Shown: piece by piece, positions 31,220-42,090 of the stretch | Layout of the letters: each line of letters opens with the position of its first letter | Numbering within the stretch: position 1 is the first letter of the stretch | Source of the DNA: Bremia lactucae | Lineage: Eukaryota; Oomycota; Peronosporomycetes; Peronosporales; Peronosporaceae | DNA: 64,000 nt | Direction: 5' to 3' | Assembly (NCBI RefSeq): GCF_004359215.1 | Contig: NW_027152114.1 | Span: 1 to 64,000, forward strand | Made by a program: the position numbers and the translations under genes | Notes under the pieces: model-generated | Databases searched by the model: none | Told to the model about the DNA's origin: nothing | What the model saw: only the letters and a program-made list of their open reading frames with translations

Positions 31220-32347
31220 ATGACAGTAGAGAGCACGCGCAACGAGTGCGTCGTGAAGCGGGGCGGGACACCAGTTGCCACTGGAAGGAAGCAGGGCTTC
31301 CTGATGTACCTTAACGTTGAGGCTGGTGCGCAATGTCACGTAGCCGCATATGAGAGCGAGCTATGGCACAGAAAACTGGGACACGCATCGTACGGGACGA
31401 TTAATGATATGATGAAGAACGGAAGGATCAAAGGCGCGGAAATGGAGACCGACGTCGTATGTGACGTATGCGCAACGTCCAAGCAAGTGCGCAAGTCATT
31501 CAAGGCAAGCGAGGAAGACAAGGGACTCAGGGAGAGTGCGCGTTTTGACAGCATCATGTGCTCCGACGTACTTGGACCGATCACTCCAGCTTCAGGATCC
31601 GGCTTCAAGTACATTGTGAGTTTCATCATGATGAAGGGCCGGTACGTGACGGTTTATCCGTTGCGAAAGAAAAGTGAAGTCATGAGCGCGTTCGCAAGGT
31701 TTTATCGGGAGATCAAGATAGCATCTGGGACTAAGATCAAGATAATTCGAAGTGACAACGTTGGCGAGTACCGGAACACGGCAATGGACAACTTCTGCAA
31801 GGAGAAGTTTATCAAGCAAGATATAAAGGTTTCGTTCAATCCTGAACAAAATGGCATGGCAGAGCGCATGAATCGAACCCTGGTAGAGATGACGCGCTGC
31901 ATGCTTAAGGACAGCGGCCTCGACAAGTCTTACTGGTGCGAAGCGTTCATGACAGCGGCGGACATTCGGAATGTGATTCCGAACTCGTCGAACAAGAAGT
32001 CAAGTCCGTACGAGTTAGTGCTCAAGCAAAAGCCGCGCATCGATCATATGCGCGTATTTAGTTTGCAATGCTTCGCGCACATAACAAAGGAGAAACGGAC
32101 GAATCTGGACGATTCGGGCGTGAAGTGTTATTTTCTTGGTTACGCAAAGAATCACAAGGCGTACCGATTACTAAACGCGGATGATGGCTCGATCATGATT
32201 TCAAGAAGCGTGACATTTGCTGAACATCCCATTTCGAACGGAATGAAAATGGATGACGATCGATTTATCGACATCGTTGATGATGATGAAAATTTGGAGA
32301 CGTCGACACTTAACGACAATGGTGTGGAGGTTCCAGCAAATAATTAA
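31220..32347 (+). CDS. Copia integrase, uninterrupted ORF
   Basis: An open frame of 375 codons, the longest intact enzyme ORF here. The N-terminal GAG-pre-integrase zinc module has WHRKLGHASYGTINDM and CDVCATSKQ (HHCC). The integrase core keeps all three catalytic acids: D in CSDVLGPI, D in IRSDNVGEYRN and E in NPEQNGMAERMNRTL. Then CYFLGYAKNHKAYRLL marks the usual C-terminal region, and the frame ends in an acidic stretch (DDDRFIDIVDDDENLE). In an intact element it would be part of one polyprotein with protease upstream and RT downstream; here the neighbours are broken, and RT lies on the other strand. The start codon is only the first ATG after an upstream stop, not a native start. Confidence 0.8.
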   Translation: MTVESTRNECVVKRGGTPVATGRKQGFLMYLNVEAGAQCHVAAYESELWHRKLGHASYGTINDMMKNGRIKGAEMETDVVCDVCATSKQVRKSFKASEEDKGLRESARFDSIMCSDVLGPITPASGSGFKYIVSFIMMKGRYVTVYPLRKKSEVMSAFARFYREIKIASGTKIKIIRSDNVGEYRNTAMDNFCKEKFIKQDIKVSFNPEQNGMAERMNRTLVEMTRCMLKDSGLDKSYWCEAFMTAADIRNVIPNSSNKKSSPYELVLKQKPRIDHMRVFSLQCFAHITKEKRTNLDDSGVKCYFLGYAKNHKAYRLLNADDGSIMISRSVTFAEHPISNGMKMDDDRFIDIVDDDENLETSTLNDNGVEVPANN

Positions 32348-32352
32348 AGGCT

Positions 32353-33091
32353 TCGGACTCCACCACTTAGAGCTTGCCGTGATCCGATTCGTGGTAGCCA
32401 TGACGAGTCAAGTGATCAAGGTCAGATTCCTACTCGAGCATCAAGCACGCCCGGAAGAGTCGGCGTCGCCGTTCTTGCTGCTTCTTCGGGTGCTGCTTGC
32501 CGTTTCTCCTGCTTGTGTAAAGAGCCGCTGCTTCTTCTAGACGTGCCGTGTCTTTGTGCCGCACTTCCCCAGCATCCAACTTGCTTCAGAGGTCGCTGAA
32601 ATCAAAACTTGACACCGACACGCGAAAGCCTGCACTAAGCTCTCGTAGCTTGCAGGTAGACTCCTCAGCATCACCGCACATACGTCCTCTTCACTTGGCC
32701 CACAGTTAGCTCTATTCATCTTCATCACTAGAGCTTAAAGCTCTGTCACGTGACCACTGATGCTTGAAGCCGTACACTTGAATGAGGCAAACTTCTCCTT
32801 AAGCCGAAGTCGATTCGCCATGTCTTGTGTGCGATGAAACTTCGCCAGCCTTCCCCACGCCTCTCTCGCCGTCGTCGCGTCGATTATGTGCATCAACTGC
32901 GCGTCACTCAGGTTCAGCGCGATCGCAGCGTACGCTTGCTGCTCCTATACTGCATTCGGAGCGTCTACACAGAAGACAGCTCCCCATAGCCCCTTGGACA
33001 TGAGGCACATCTTCATCTTGTAGCTCCATAGTACGTAGTTTGAGCCATCAAAAGGCTCAATCTTGAAACCGGAGTCGTTGCTTGGGCTCAT
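32353..33091 (-). pseudogene. Copia C1: gag
   Basis: Starting at ATG 33091 (MSPSNDSGFKIEPFDGSNY), the minus strand reads LWSYKMKMCLMSKGLWGAVF, LMHIIDATTAREAWGRLAKF and NCGPSEEDVCAVMLRSLPAS (ORF 32728-32537). It is a UBN2-type copia Gag with a few stops. It ends near 32353, where the reading changes to the inverted integrase on the + strand. Confidence 0.75.
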
Positions 33092-33106
33092 AGCCTATTG
33101 AGTTAC

Positions 33107-35412
33107 GTTACGCTATGAGCTTGAAGATGAGCTTACGATGGTTTGGAAACTCTTATTCATAGCGAACGACACCTCAATTCTTGCGCTCCACTCTTCTTCT
33201 CCATCCTTGCCAGGAGTGCAAAATTCTCGCGTGAGAACACATCCTGTTGGAAATTCGTGCCTTTTAGTTGTCGAGTGTAGGCGCAGAGGTGGCGTTTGAG
33301 GGTCCACTGCCGATGGTGCTTGGACATTTGTATTGTCTATTACCACGTTGTCAATCACGTCAAAGGTGCCCTTGGTACCGCTAATCTTTGTCTTGCTTGC
33401 TGTGACGATTAAGCCATCAATTGCATTTATGAGTCTGTATGCCTTCTGTTGTTTTGCGTATCCTAGAATATAGCACCTAGTCCCAGAATCGTCCAGCTTC
33501 TTTCGCCTTTCTGTGGTGAGATGTGCATAGCATACGGTGCCAAATACACGCATGTGCTCTACATGTGGTTTCCGCTTGAATACCAGCTCAAAAGAACATA
33601 AATTTTTGCTTTACGAATTCGGCAGCACATATCATGTGTCTGCTGCTGTCACCATCGCCTCACACCAATAGCGCTTGTCTAGGTCACTGTCTTTGGGCAT
33701 ACATCTTGTCATTTCGACGAGAGTTCTATTCATTCGTTCAGCCATGCCATTTTGCGGTGGGTTGTACGGCACAGTAAACTCTTGCTTGATCCTGAGCTGT
33801 TCCCACAGATTGTAGTCATTCGAGCGTTTCGATATTCGCCTCCATTATCACGACATAAGACCTTAACTCTCGCTCCTGGCATCGTCTTGACTTCCTTGCA
33901 GATCTTCGCAAGAAAAATGCTTCCAGCAATTCGCTCTTGATTCGCATAGGATACACAGTGACATAACGACTCTTCATCATTATAAAAGGCATCATGTACC
34001 TAAAGCCGGATAATGAAGCAAGGCTAATTGGACCAAGAACGTCCGAGCATACGACGCTATATGAGCGCATACTCTCCCTCTCTTCCAGCACCGCATCGCT
34101 TGTTTGGAATGTCTTCTTGACTTGTTTGGCTGTAGCACAAGCTTCACAAACACCTTCCGTCTCAACCTTGGCACTGGTAATACGGCCGTCCTTAATCATT
34201 TTATTTTTACTGTTCGGTGCGAGGTGTGACCAAGCCGTCGATGCCACACACCCGATTCGCTAAAAGAAGCGTGGCATTCTTCTTTGGCGTCCGGTTTTAG
34301 ATAAAAGAGTTTGCCTTTTTCTGATCCTGTCGCAACAGTCTTGCTTCCAGACTTCACGACGTATTTGTCTTTGGTTATTTCAATAGTCAAGCCCCGTGCG
34401 GATGCCGCTGTTACTGAAAATAGGTTTTTGTTCAGATTTTTAAAATGCAGTGTCCTCTCCAAATTTGCGTTAATCCAAGAGCTTCCCGACCGAACGCGCA
34501 GCGCAACTGTTCTATGACAGAAATTTTAACCTTGCGCTCTTCTTTGCGCTCGAAATACTCTGCGAATTTTCTAACGCGATGTACTCCACAAAGGATTCAC
34601 GGTCCTTGCACATATGGGTCGAAGACCCGCTGTCGATAACCCACGCACCGCTTGCTGACGATTCAGCCGCATAAAATGCAACATTAGTCTGATCTTCGTA
34701 ACTCGGCGACCCACGCTTTTTAGATCGGCAGTCTCTCGCATAGTGGCCCGTCTTGCCACAGTTAAAGCACGTCCGGACGCTGCCTTTATTCTACGCCCAC
34801 GCTGCTTCCATAGGGACTTCTACGCATTCTTAAGTTGGTGAGAAGCGCCGTTGTTTTTCGATACGCGCCGAATCCTTCTGACGCACTTCTTCGGCGAGCA
34901 GCTTGCTCACCAGATCCCCAAATCTGAACGACTCGATAGACATTCGAAATGCCTGGACAAGGCTCTCGTAGTTAGTGGGCAAACTCCGAAGCATAGTAAC
35001 ACATACATCTTCTTCACTTGGCCCACAACTTGCGCTCTTCATCTCTAGCACGAGCTTTCTAAAGCCATGACATTCTCGCTGATGCTTGAGGACGTGTACC
35101 GGCAAGACGCAAACTTTTCCTTGGTCCAGAGTCGATGTGCCATGTACTGGGTCTCACGAAAGCTTTTAATAGCGATCGACGCATCCCGCGCGCTCTGTGC
35201 ACTTACAACGTACGTAAGCTGCGAGTCACTGAGGTTCAGGACAATTGCCGCGTGTACCTGCTGCTCCGTTGGTATGGATATGGGCGCTTCGCCGGTAATC
35301 GCCGCCCAAAGTCCCTACGACATGATATCATCCTCATCTTGAAACTCCACAAAGTGTAGTTGCTCCCATAGAAGAGCTGCACTCTGATACTGGAATAGTT
35401 ACTTGGGCTCAT
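33107..35412 (-). pseudogene. Copia C2: gag, zinc knuckle, protease, integrase (3' truncated)
   Basis: A second copia in normal internal order. ATG at 35412 starts MSPSNYSS. Gag continues with SCGPSEEDVCVTMLRSLPTN and FRFGDLVSKLLAEEVRQKDS (35105-34830). The knuckle CFNCGKTGHYARDC is near 34750 and the protease WVIDSGSSTHMCKDRESFVE near 34640. Integrase fragments lie at 34462-33816 (WHRRLGHTSHRT, YSVVCSDVLGPISLASLSGF) and the post-core region at 33553-33113 (RCYILGYAKQQKAYRL). It breaks near 33130 at the point equivalent to the RT N-terminus and runs into the 5' leader of C1. Frameshifts are frequent. Confidence 0.8.
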
Positions 35413-35458
35413 AACGTGAAATACGAATTACATAACACTTGTGAAGTATGTTGAAGAT

Positions 35459-35826
35459 TGATGAGCTCATCAAAAGTGTTGCGCTTTATGCATATACGTG
35501 TATAAGGGAACTATGGCGAGGGATCGTATGACAAGAATAATACGGAAAATTTGAGTGTGGAAAATATCGTGTGGTGTGGCTCAGTCGGGTAAGGCATGGC
35601 GGTGCATCCCACAGGTCACCGGTTCGATACCCGGCAACGACAGAAAAATAAAACCTTCGGGACTGGTGTTTGGGATTCACCAGCACGGTACCGCCAGACA
35701 GTGACGTTTCCCATTTCATGGTAGTCCACATATGTGAAAAAGGGGGTGCAGCGAACGATAGGAAAGAATTAACGGTAAGATTGAGATAAACTCAAAAATA
35801 TATATTACTTTCCGGTTTGCAATCTC
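35459..35826 (+). repeat. Copia LTR Y, partial copy in + orientation
   Basis: TGATGAGCTCATC through TTTGCAATCTC matches the inverse of 28728-29104. It lies between the 5' end of C2 and the RT fragment of C4, with its 3' end missing. It carries the same tRNA-like module (A-box 35577-35589, B-box 35621-35632). Confidence 0.6.
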
Positions 35827-35835
35827 GACCCTCTA

Positions 35836-37783
35836 GGAGTGTTTAACTTGGACGATTTTGAGGGCAAATTCGGCTCGCTTTGCTGCCTCCACACTAAAGG
35901 GAATGATAGGGAGAAAGCGACGTCATGCAGTGAGGTGATAACGAGCAAATACAAGAGCCAGTGGCTTGAAGCAATGGAGAGCAACATGAAGTCACTTCAT
36001 GATCATAAGACGAGGTAGCTAAAGAATATGCCTAAAAAGAATAAATTTAATTGTTTAATAATTTTATTATGCGTCCAGCTGTTCCGCCAATGTCTTGATT
36101 TACCCGAACGGTTACAAATTGCGCTCCCATCCGCCCCTACTGCGCTCCTGAATTCCCGTTCCGTGAAAAATTTGCGCAGGGCTCCGCCTCGTTACGGTGC
36201 CATATCATGATCAACGTCTTAAAATCATTAGCAATTTTTTTGTAGTAGCTGATGGTAGCTTAATTCTCATGCCATCAAGCTCTTTTGTCAAAATTATTTG
36301 ACATCCTAATCTTGAAGTATGGGTAAGCCCAAAAGCCAAGTCAAGCATATCTTCTTCTGCGCAAGAGCTACTAATGAAGCATAGAAAAAAAAGAAAAGAA
36401 GGCGATTGGGTGCAAGTAAGTCTTTCGGATATAGCGCGACCCAAGCGAGCAGTTATCAAGTTTAAGGCGCGACTTGTTGCTAAAGGATTACCCAGCGACC
36501 TGGCATTGCCTACGGAGATACGATTGCTCCAGTGTCTCGAAAAGAGTCGATAAACGCTGCGATAGCGACAGCGGCAGTGATGTTGACACAGCTTTCTTGT
36601 ACGGCAAAGTGGAAGAAGAGATATACATGGATCAGCCGGACGGTTTCGAAGACTTCACTTGTCCAAATAAGAAGTGTCTGCTTGGAAAGGCACCTATGGA
36701 ACTTAGCAAGCCGCGCGGCAATGGAACAACAAGCTAAATCAACACCTAGAAAGCCAAGGTTTTGATTGCTTTGCCGCAGACCCGTGCGTCTACGTTCGAA
36801 AGTCAGCAGAGGAATACAGTATTGTTATCATATACGTCGAAGATTTGATGCTCTTCGGCAGAAAGAAGGAGCACGTTGAAGTGACTAAGGGCGCATTGAA
36901 GATTGATTTCAGTATTAAGGAATTTGGCGAGCTAAAATACTGCTTGAGATTGAGATACATCGCGACCAAAGGAGCAAGGTAATCAAGATTGACCAGCGTG
37001 CATACATCAAGCGACTTGCAGAAAAATTTGGCATGGAACACTGCAAAGATGTACATACTCTAGCGGACAGCAATATAAAACCTGTCAAGCCAGTACAAGA
37101 TGCAGCTTTTGTATCAAAGTTCCCTTATCGTGAGCTTGTAAAAGCACTAATGTACGTGGCAACTTGTACTCGACCAGACATTGCACACGCCGTGGGAGAG
37201 GTGGCTAAGTTTTGCGAGAAGTACTAAAAATCGCACTAGAATACAGCCAAGCGGGTTCTAAAGTATTTGAAGACAACGCAAGACATTGGAATATTATTCG
37301 ACGACGCTAACAAGGGAGAGCTCATTGGCTTTGCTGATGCTAATTGGCTGGTGATTTGGATACGCGACGATCAACAACAGGCTATGTTTTCTTGTTAACG
37401 GTAGCGTCATTTCGTGAAAGTCCAAGCGGCAGCCAGCAGTGGCAACTTTCACGTACAGAAGCCGAGTACATGAGTCTTAACAACGCAACTCAGAAAGCAC
37501 TTTCGCTCCGACTACTTCTCAGGACCAAAAAAAATTTCATGGTGATGCGACAACTATTTATCAAGACAACCAAGGATGTATCGTATTGGCAAAGAGTCCG
37601 GTCTACCACGCAAGGACCAAACATATCGACATTAAATACCATTTTATTCGTGAAAGTGTGAAAATGAAGATTATTGAGTTGGAATACCAGTGCACTGAAG
37701 ACATGGTAGCCGATGGCATGACAAAGGCACTTGCAAAAGACAAACACAACAAATTTGTTGCCAGTCTCAAGCTAACCAAATAA
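35836..37783 (+). pseudogene. Copia C4: reverse transcriptase and RNase H
   Basis: It opens with FNLDDFEGKFGSLCC and WLEAMESNMKSLHDHKT, and is interrupted by foreign DNA at 36042-36387. It resumes with AIGCK-VFRI and [12 protein letters not shown], then [20 protein letters not shown] (frame near 36590), IVIIYVEDLMLFGRKKEHVE (the YVDD box reads YVED) and YVATCTRPDIAHAVGEVAKF. RNase H ends with ARTKHIDIKYHFIRESVKMK and VADGMTKALAKDKHNKF at a stop at 37781-37783. Gag to integrase is missing. A PPT-like AAGAAAGGTGA and a putative LTR X start follow. Confidence 0.8.
36042..36387. mobile_element. 346-bp insertion in the C4 RT frame
   Basis: The copia frame is cut after LKNMPKKN and resumes at KKAIGC. 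The intervening DNA is flanked by the 8-bp direct repeat AAAAAGAA (36034-36041 and 36388-36395). No terminal inverted repeat is obvious and there is no transposase. It could be a small non-autonomous insertion; the A-rich repeat could also be chance. Confidence 0.4.
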
Positions 37784-37815
37784 TTGCTTCACTGAACAAA
37801 CATCAAGAAAGGTGA

Positions 37816-37835
37816 TATTGTGACTGTTTAGCAAC
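37816..37835 (+). repeat. Start of copia LTR X after C4
   Basis: TATTGTGACTGTTTAGCAAC after AAAGGTGA corresponds to 28357-28376. The similarity fades at once, so the LTR is truncated or too diverged to follow. Confidence 0.35.
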
Positions 37836-37839
37836 CTAA

Positions 37840-38025
37840 TGACATGCCTCCTACCAGTCATCCCTGTCTATCCTATAGTCTGCTGCCGTCTGGTGTGGGT
37901 CGTCTTTTTCCTTCTTAATGACAAGCGCCGTTGCCGCGCCGAACTCCCCCTCATCTTCTTCGTCACCAACTGCCGTGCGTGTATATTTTTTGGGCCAGCT
38001 TCTTTGCGAGCGATAATTGGCAGAA
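37840..38025. other. No recognisable gene
   Basis: Short overlapping ORFs on both strands, none with a motif. The stretch joins the copia tail to the G3 gag region. Confidence 0.3.
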
Positions 38026-39112
38026 TCATTTTCGCTGTGTGCTGGGTGTCATTATTTGATGACTTACAAAGCATTCGCCGTTTCGCGGACCCATCTCATC
38101 CGGTGTGGCTAGTATAAACTCTCTAGCTCTTTGCGGTTCCTCCGATATGAACAGCCTAAAGACCGTTGAGCAAAAGTGATAAGTTACGGTGTCGGCGAGT
38201 GTTGTCGTGATCGCCAAAGCCGTCTACTCTTCTACCAAATCTGGATGAACGTCTTGCGAAAATGCTGAAAAATGCTTATCCCATAATTAGAGGACGATGG
38301 GATGTTTTGCCTTATCAATAATCTTGTTTTTTGTTGCCCGGAGTTCATTTACCCAATCCACTAGCGGTATGGAATGTTCTGCTGCTGTTTCCACCAGCCT
38401 TCCTTTTTGGTGTATGACGGTTGGGCGGGTCCTCTTACAGCGCCAAGCCACTGTAGGTTGTTCGATTCTTTGGACGACATAAATGCTACGTTGCAAGAAG
38501 GTGGCCGCTATGCCTAATATGTCACTACAGCCCCACGTATCGTTTGTTACGAGTCCGAAGGGCTGCTAGCATAGTCTCCCAGAAACCAACGAAACTGTAT
38601 CAGTGACTCTCCTTTGGTCATCGCAGTCCACCCTAAACGTGGGCACCTTAATGTATTTCAGTATCGAACCCACTGTAATGGATGCCGACAGTGAGCGCAT
38701 TTCCTGCACATTCTCTTGTAGAGATCGCTTCGCCTGTCGCGCTCCAAAGAAGCGCGCCTAAAGCAACACTTCGTTGTTTGGCGGCTGGTCATGGCGCGAA
38801 TCTTTGCCTTAAGATAGCCCATGAAGGGAACCCCTTACAGTTCGCCATAAGCGCCGAGTAAGCCCACTCGGAGGCCTTACCGCGCAAATGAGGAATGGCG
38901 AACGATTCCATCCGGGTGTCTTCGATGAGCTGCGCCACACCGCATTGCTCCACGGCTAACAGCCATTGGACAATCGTGTGCGCTGCAGTTCTATCGAACT
39001 TGGGCTGGTCCATCAGAATGGGCCTCGGCTTGTCTCGTGCTAAGGCACAAGTTGAGTCGTTAACGTTGGCAGTCATGAAGGCATAGCACGTGACGAACTC
39101 ATTGGTCTCCAA
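38026..39112 (-). pseudogene. G3 gypsy: gag
   Basis: The minus strand at 39112-38789 reads MDQPKFDRTAAHTIVQWLLA, VEQCGVAQLIEDTRMESFAI and LRGKASEWAYSALMANCKGF, a retrotransposon Gag core. Further pieces with frameshifts follow (NNEVLLQARFFGARQAKRSL near 38730, then SIPLVDWVNELRATKNKI near 38360). It is head-to-head with the + strand pol fragment that begins at about 39093. Confidence 0.6.
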
Positions 39113-40060
39113 AGTAAAGGAGAGCTACAGCCAGGACGAACATTGTCGCCTGCTGTTGGATCACTTCGGTGGACGAAAGGTTTTCCTTCCGTCGCACCTA
39201 AAGGCTAAGCTGAATCACTTTAGCTTCAGCGATGGAGTGATACGGCATCAATTGGCACCTTGTGATCTCTTAAGAATCTATGTACAGATCTGAAGTTAAT
39301 GATTCTTCACGATCTCCATGATGCACCATCTAGTGGACATCTGGGCCGTGAAAACACTTTTTTTAAAAGTGTCAGGAGAATTTTAGTGGCCTCACCTATA
39401 TCGATGAATGGCCAACTATATTTGCTCTTGCGAACAGTGTCAGTTCGTTAAGCTTGCACCGCTCAGAAGTGCGCCACTGAAGCTGCTACCAGATCCAACC
39501 AACTGTTGGAAGTCAGTAACTCTGGAATTCATGTTTGGCATGACATGGGTCGGACGGGGCTCGTCACCTTTGTAGACAGACTGAGCAAAATGGTGCACTT
39601 AGCACCATGTAAGACATCGATCACAGGCAAGGAGGCAGCTCTCTTGTTCGTGGATCACGTATACCGACTACACGGGATGTCCAAGTCCGTAGTATCGGAC
39701 CGAAGTCCACGTTTTACGTCAGTTTTTGGCGACATGTGTTTGAGCTGTTAGGTAGGAAGCCCTACATGTCGACCGCAGATAATCGCCATACCGATGGCCA
39801 TACCGATGGCCATACCGATGGCCAAACAGAACGTGCCAATCGGGTCGTGGTAATGTATTGCGCACGATAGCGACTCCGAAAGAATAGAGCAAACTATTGC
39901 CCTACGTGGATTTGCTATAAATAACAGTGTTCACACCAGTACGGGTAAGACCGTTTACATGAACAGACTGCGCCATCCTCGGACGCCAGTCTCGTTTGTG
40001 CGCAGCCCGAGTCTTAGCGGGGGAGGGCCCCTCAATACGCTCGGTGCGAAAGCGGGACAT
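39093..40060 (+). pseudogene. G3 gypsy: linker and integrase core
   Basis: After LLDHFGGRKVFLPSHLKAKL, the H2C2 zinc region reads DAPSSGHLGREKTF (with a shift) and CEQCQFVKLAP. The core follows with LVTFVDRLSKMVHLAPCKTS, LLFVDHVYRLHGMSKSVVSD (catalytic D) and QTERANRV (catalytic E). Between the last two is a 12-bp tandem expansion. Frameshifts near 39740 and 39840 disable it. RT is absent. Confidence 0.75.
39787..39822 (+). repeat. Triple 12-bp repeat in the integrase
   Basis: CATACCGATGGC occurs three times in tandem, encoding HTDG-HTDG-HTDG directly before QTER. Other copies in the window have a single PQTDG there. Confidence 0.9.
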
Positions 40061-40199
40061 AGTTTCTTCAATATGACGATGACCCGCGAGGATATCATGC
40101 CAACGACAGAAACTTGCCCTAATGACCCTACCAATAAGCAGTGGTCAATAAAACAACGCCCCATGACTGACCTCTCGGCGGTGTCACAGGCGAGTTAGA

Positions 40200-40557
40200 T
40201 GCAAAAAGCGTGAGCGAGGCTCGACCCTTTGGGGATGACTGATTAGCCATCACACAAAAGTCCGTGACGCGATGGCAAGCGCACAGGAAAACAAAAAGAA
40301 TATGCTGACCGAAATGGTCGCAAAAGTAAATGCTTTAGTGTGGGAGAAAAGGTACTATTAAGCACTGCTACCCTACGTAAAATGCATTTTCTGTACTACC
40401 TGGTGGTATTACGAAGTTATTGCCGCGTTTCATTGGGCCATTTACGGTGGTAGAAGAGGTTGGAGAGCTAAATTTTAGGCTCACCTTCCCTCGTATATTA
40501 AGACACACCCCGTATTTTATGTGGGTAGTCTGATTTTGGTTTTTGATCCAGAAAAAA
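40200..40557 (+). pseudogene. G3 gypsy: integrase C-terminal domain
   Basis: The pieces ITKLLPRFIGPFTVVEEVGE and, after a shift, HPVFYVGSLILVFDPEKI give the GPY/F domain and the motif that ends it. No chromodomain follows. The next codons (ITNPYPSVAW) overlap the end of the opposing 40558-41484 gene. Confidence 0.7.
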
Positions 40558-41484
40558 TCACAAATCCTTATCCGTCTGTAGCGTGGTGAAAGAAGAAACA
40601 GGAAGTACAGTACCGCCCATGATTTCTTTCACACCCAAGCCGGCAAAATTAATTCGCTGTAATCGCCGTTTCTCCGCATCGCAATGCGGATGAATGCGGC
40701 GCAGGAATTCCACCTCGTATTGGTCGGGCGTTTCATTTGAACGCAACACGACCGGGATCGGGAAAATACGCCCCAGCGATTTTCCCTGAGCCCTCCATGA
40801 TTTAAAGACGCCATTATAATTATGTGCATCTACAAGAGCTCGCTCTAGGAGCGACGCTCTTGGCCCATTAGAACGAGGCCATTTAGATGGAGGGGGCATC
40901 TTTGGAATGCCACCCGTCACATAGCCACGTTCTAAACGACTGGCTTGTGACACCGACTGAGCACGTTCACGTGTCGTCGGCGGAACTTTAGGCTCCGAAT
41001 CCTCTATGTCAGAACCATTTAGGATTATGGTCTGAGCATAAGGCGTTGTGGTCATACCCAACGGAGAAGCAGCTGCGCCTCGATGGGCAGCGCTCTCATT
41101 ACCTGTCGCTGCGCTTTCCAGCGCAGACGACGAGACAGCATTCGTAAATGCTGCTGTCTCCATGTTGTGAGCCATGCGAGAAATTTGGATGGGCAATAAT
41201 GCGCCATCATCCTTTCTCATGAGCTCGTTGTCCGCATCACTACTATGAGGGGACGGCAACAGTGTCGACTCATTGAAGTCGACAATGAGCGACGGATCAA
41301 CATTCTCACTGTTAAAGTGGGATGTATCCCTTAGCCCTGATAACGCGACAGCAGCAGTGGCTGTCGGCGTTCCGACTAAGGCATTAGATGCGGCCAGCGA
41401 ATTAAAGCGGCGCGTGCGCTTGGTGTGAGGTTGAGTGGGCGTCTTCGCAGACGACCCACCAACGTGGCCCCTTTTAGGTGGCAT
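40558..41484 (-). CDS. Convergent antisense gene (aORF) of G3, open
   Basis: 308 residues with no stop, from ATG at 41484 (MPPKRGHVGGSSAK) to TGA at 40558-40560. An upstream in-frame ATG at 41508 would add eight residues. The N-terminus is basic, the middle Ala/Ser/Thr-rich and disordered-looking, and the C-terminus more structured: NGVFKSWRAQGKSLGRIFPI, PVVLRSNETPDQYEVEF and RIHPHCDAEKRRLQRINFAG. The stretch around IPVVLRSNET aligns with IPIVLFPNDT of the G1 aORF in the same relative place. It starts 155 bp from the 3' LTR and ends opposite the integrase C-terminus. No enzyme motif is seen, and function is unknown. Confidence 0.75.
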   Translation of the reverse strand: MPPKRGHVGGSSAKTPTQPHTKRTRRFNSLAASNALVGTPTATAAVALSGLRDTSHFNSENVDPSLIVDFNESTLLPSPHSSDADNELMRKDDGALLPIQISRMAHNMETAAFTNAVSSSALESAATGNESAAHRGAAASPLGMTTTPYAQTIILNGSDIEDSEPKVPPTTRERAQSVSQASRLERGYVTGGIPKMPPPSKWPRSNGPRASLLERALVDAHNYNGVFKSWRAQGKSLGRIFPIPVVLRSNETPDQYEVEFLRRIHPHCDAEKRRLQRINFAGLGVKEIMGGTVLPVSSFTTLQTDKDL

Positions 41485-41638
41485 CTTGGGCGCCGTGTAT
41501 GGAAACACGTGCGCTAGAGTGATTGAGTGAACTAGCGGCGCGTAAAGCTGCTCGCAGTTCCTCTCTCCTCTTAAACGAATTTAAAATGTAAATTCGTTCC
41601 TAAAGGGGAATTGGTTTAACGGGCTAAAGTTACCCTAA

Positions 41639-42058
41639 TGTTACACAGTCCCCGTTAAGCACACTTGGTGTACTTAAGGGGATGGTCAATTGCTAAATAA
41701 TAGTAATTAGACCCAGCACTCGGGTGTGGTGCACATTTGTGACCAACCCTTGTGTATGTGATGCACATGGGTGCATTCATATAAGGAGAGATGACGGCTA
41801 GCGTCATCCGTTACGCGAGGTATCTAGAACGATCCGCTCGAAATACATATTAAGTGTTATCTATAGAGATGACATTCTATTGGTAATAATAGGTATCTAT
41901 ATGTTAATACGATTAAATATAAATCAGTCTGAAAATTACTTCCTACTTGGTAAGTGCGCACGAGGAGCCGGATTACCGCTCCCGTGACGACACTTAACCA
42001 GAGTACTTAGTGCGTTGGGTGAGGTCGCTAACGCGCCCACCACAACCACCTCACTGCA
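41639..42058 (+). repeat. G3 LTR (putative 3' LTR)
   Basis: It begins TGTTACACAGTCCCCGTTAA and ends CCTCACTGCA, about 420 bp, placed after the aORF as expected. A purine-rich AAAGGGGAATTGG lies upstream. There is no second copy in the window, so the ends are inferred from TG/CA and context. Confidence 0.5.
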
Positions 42059-42090
42059 GGCAAGAGAAGCTGGTTAAACCGCTTTTTCGC

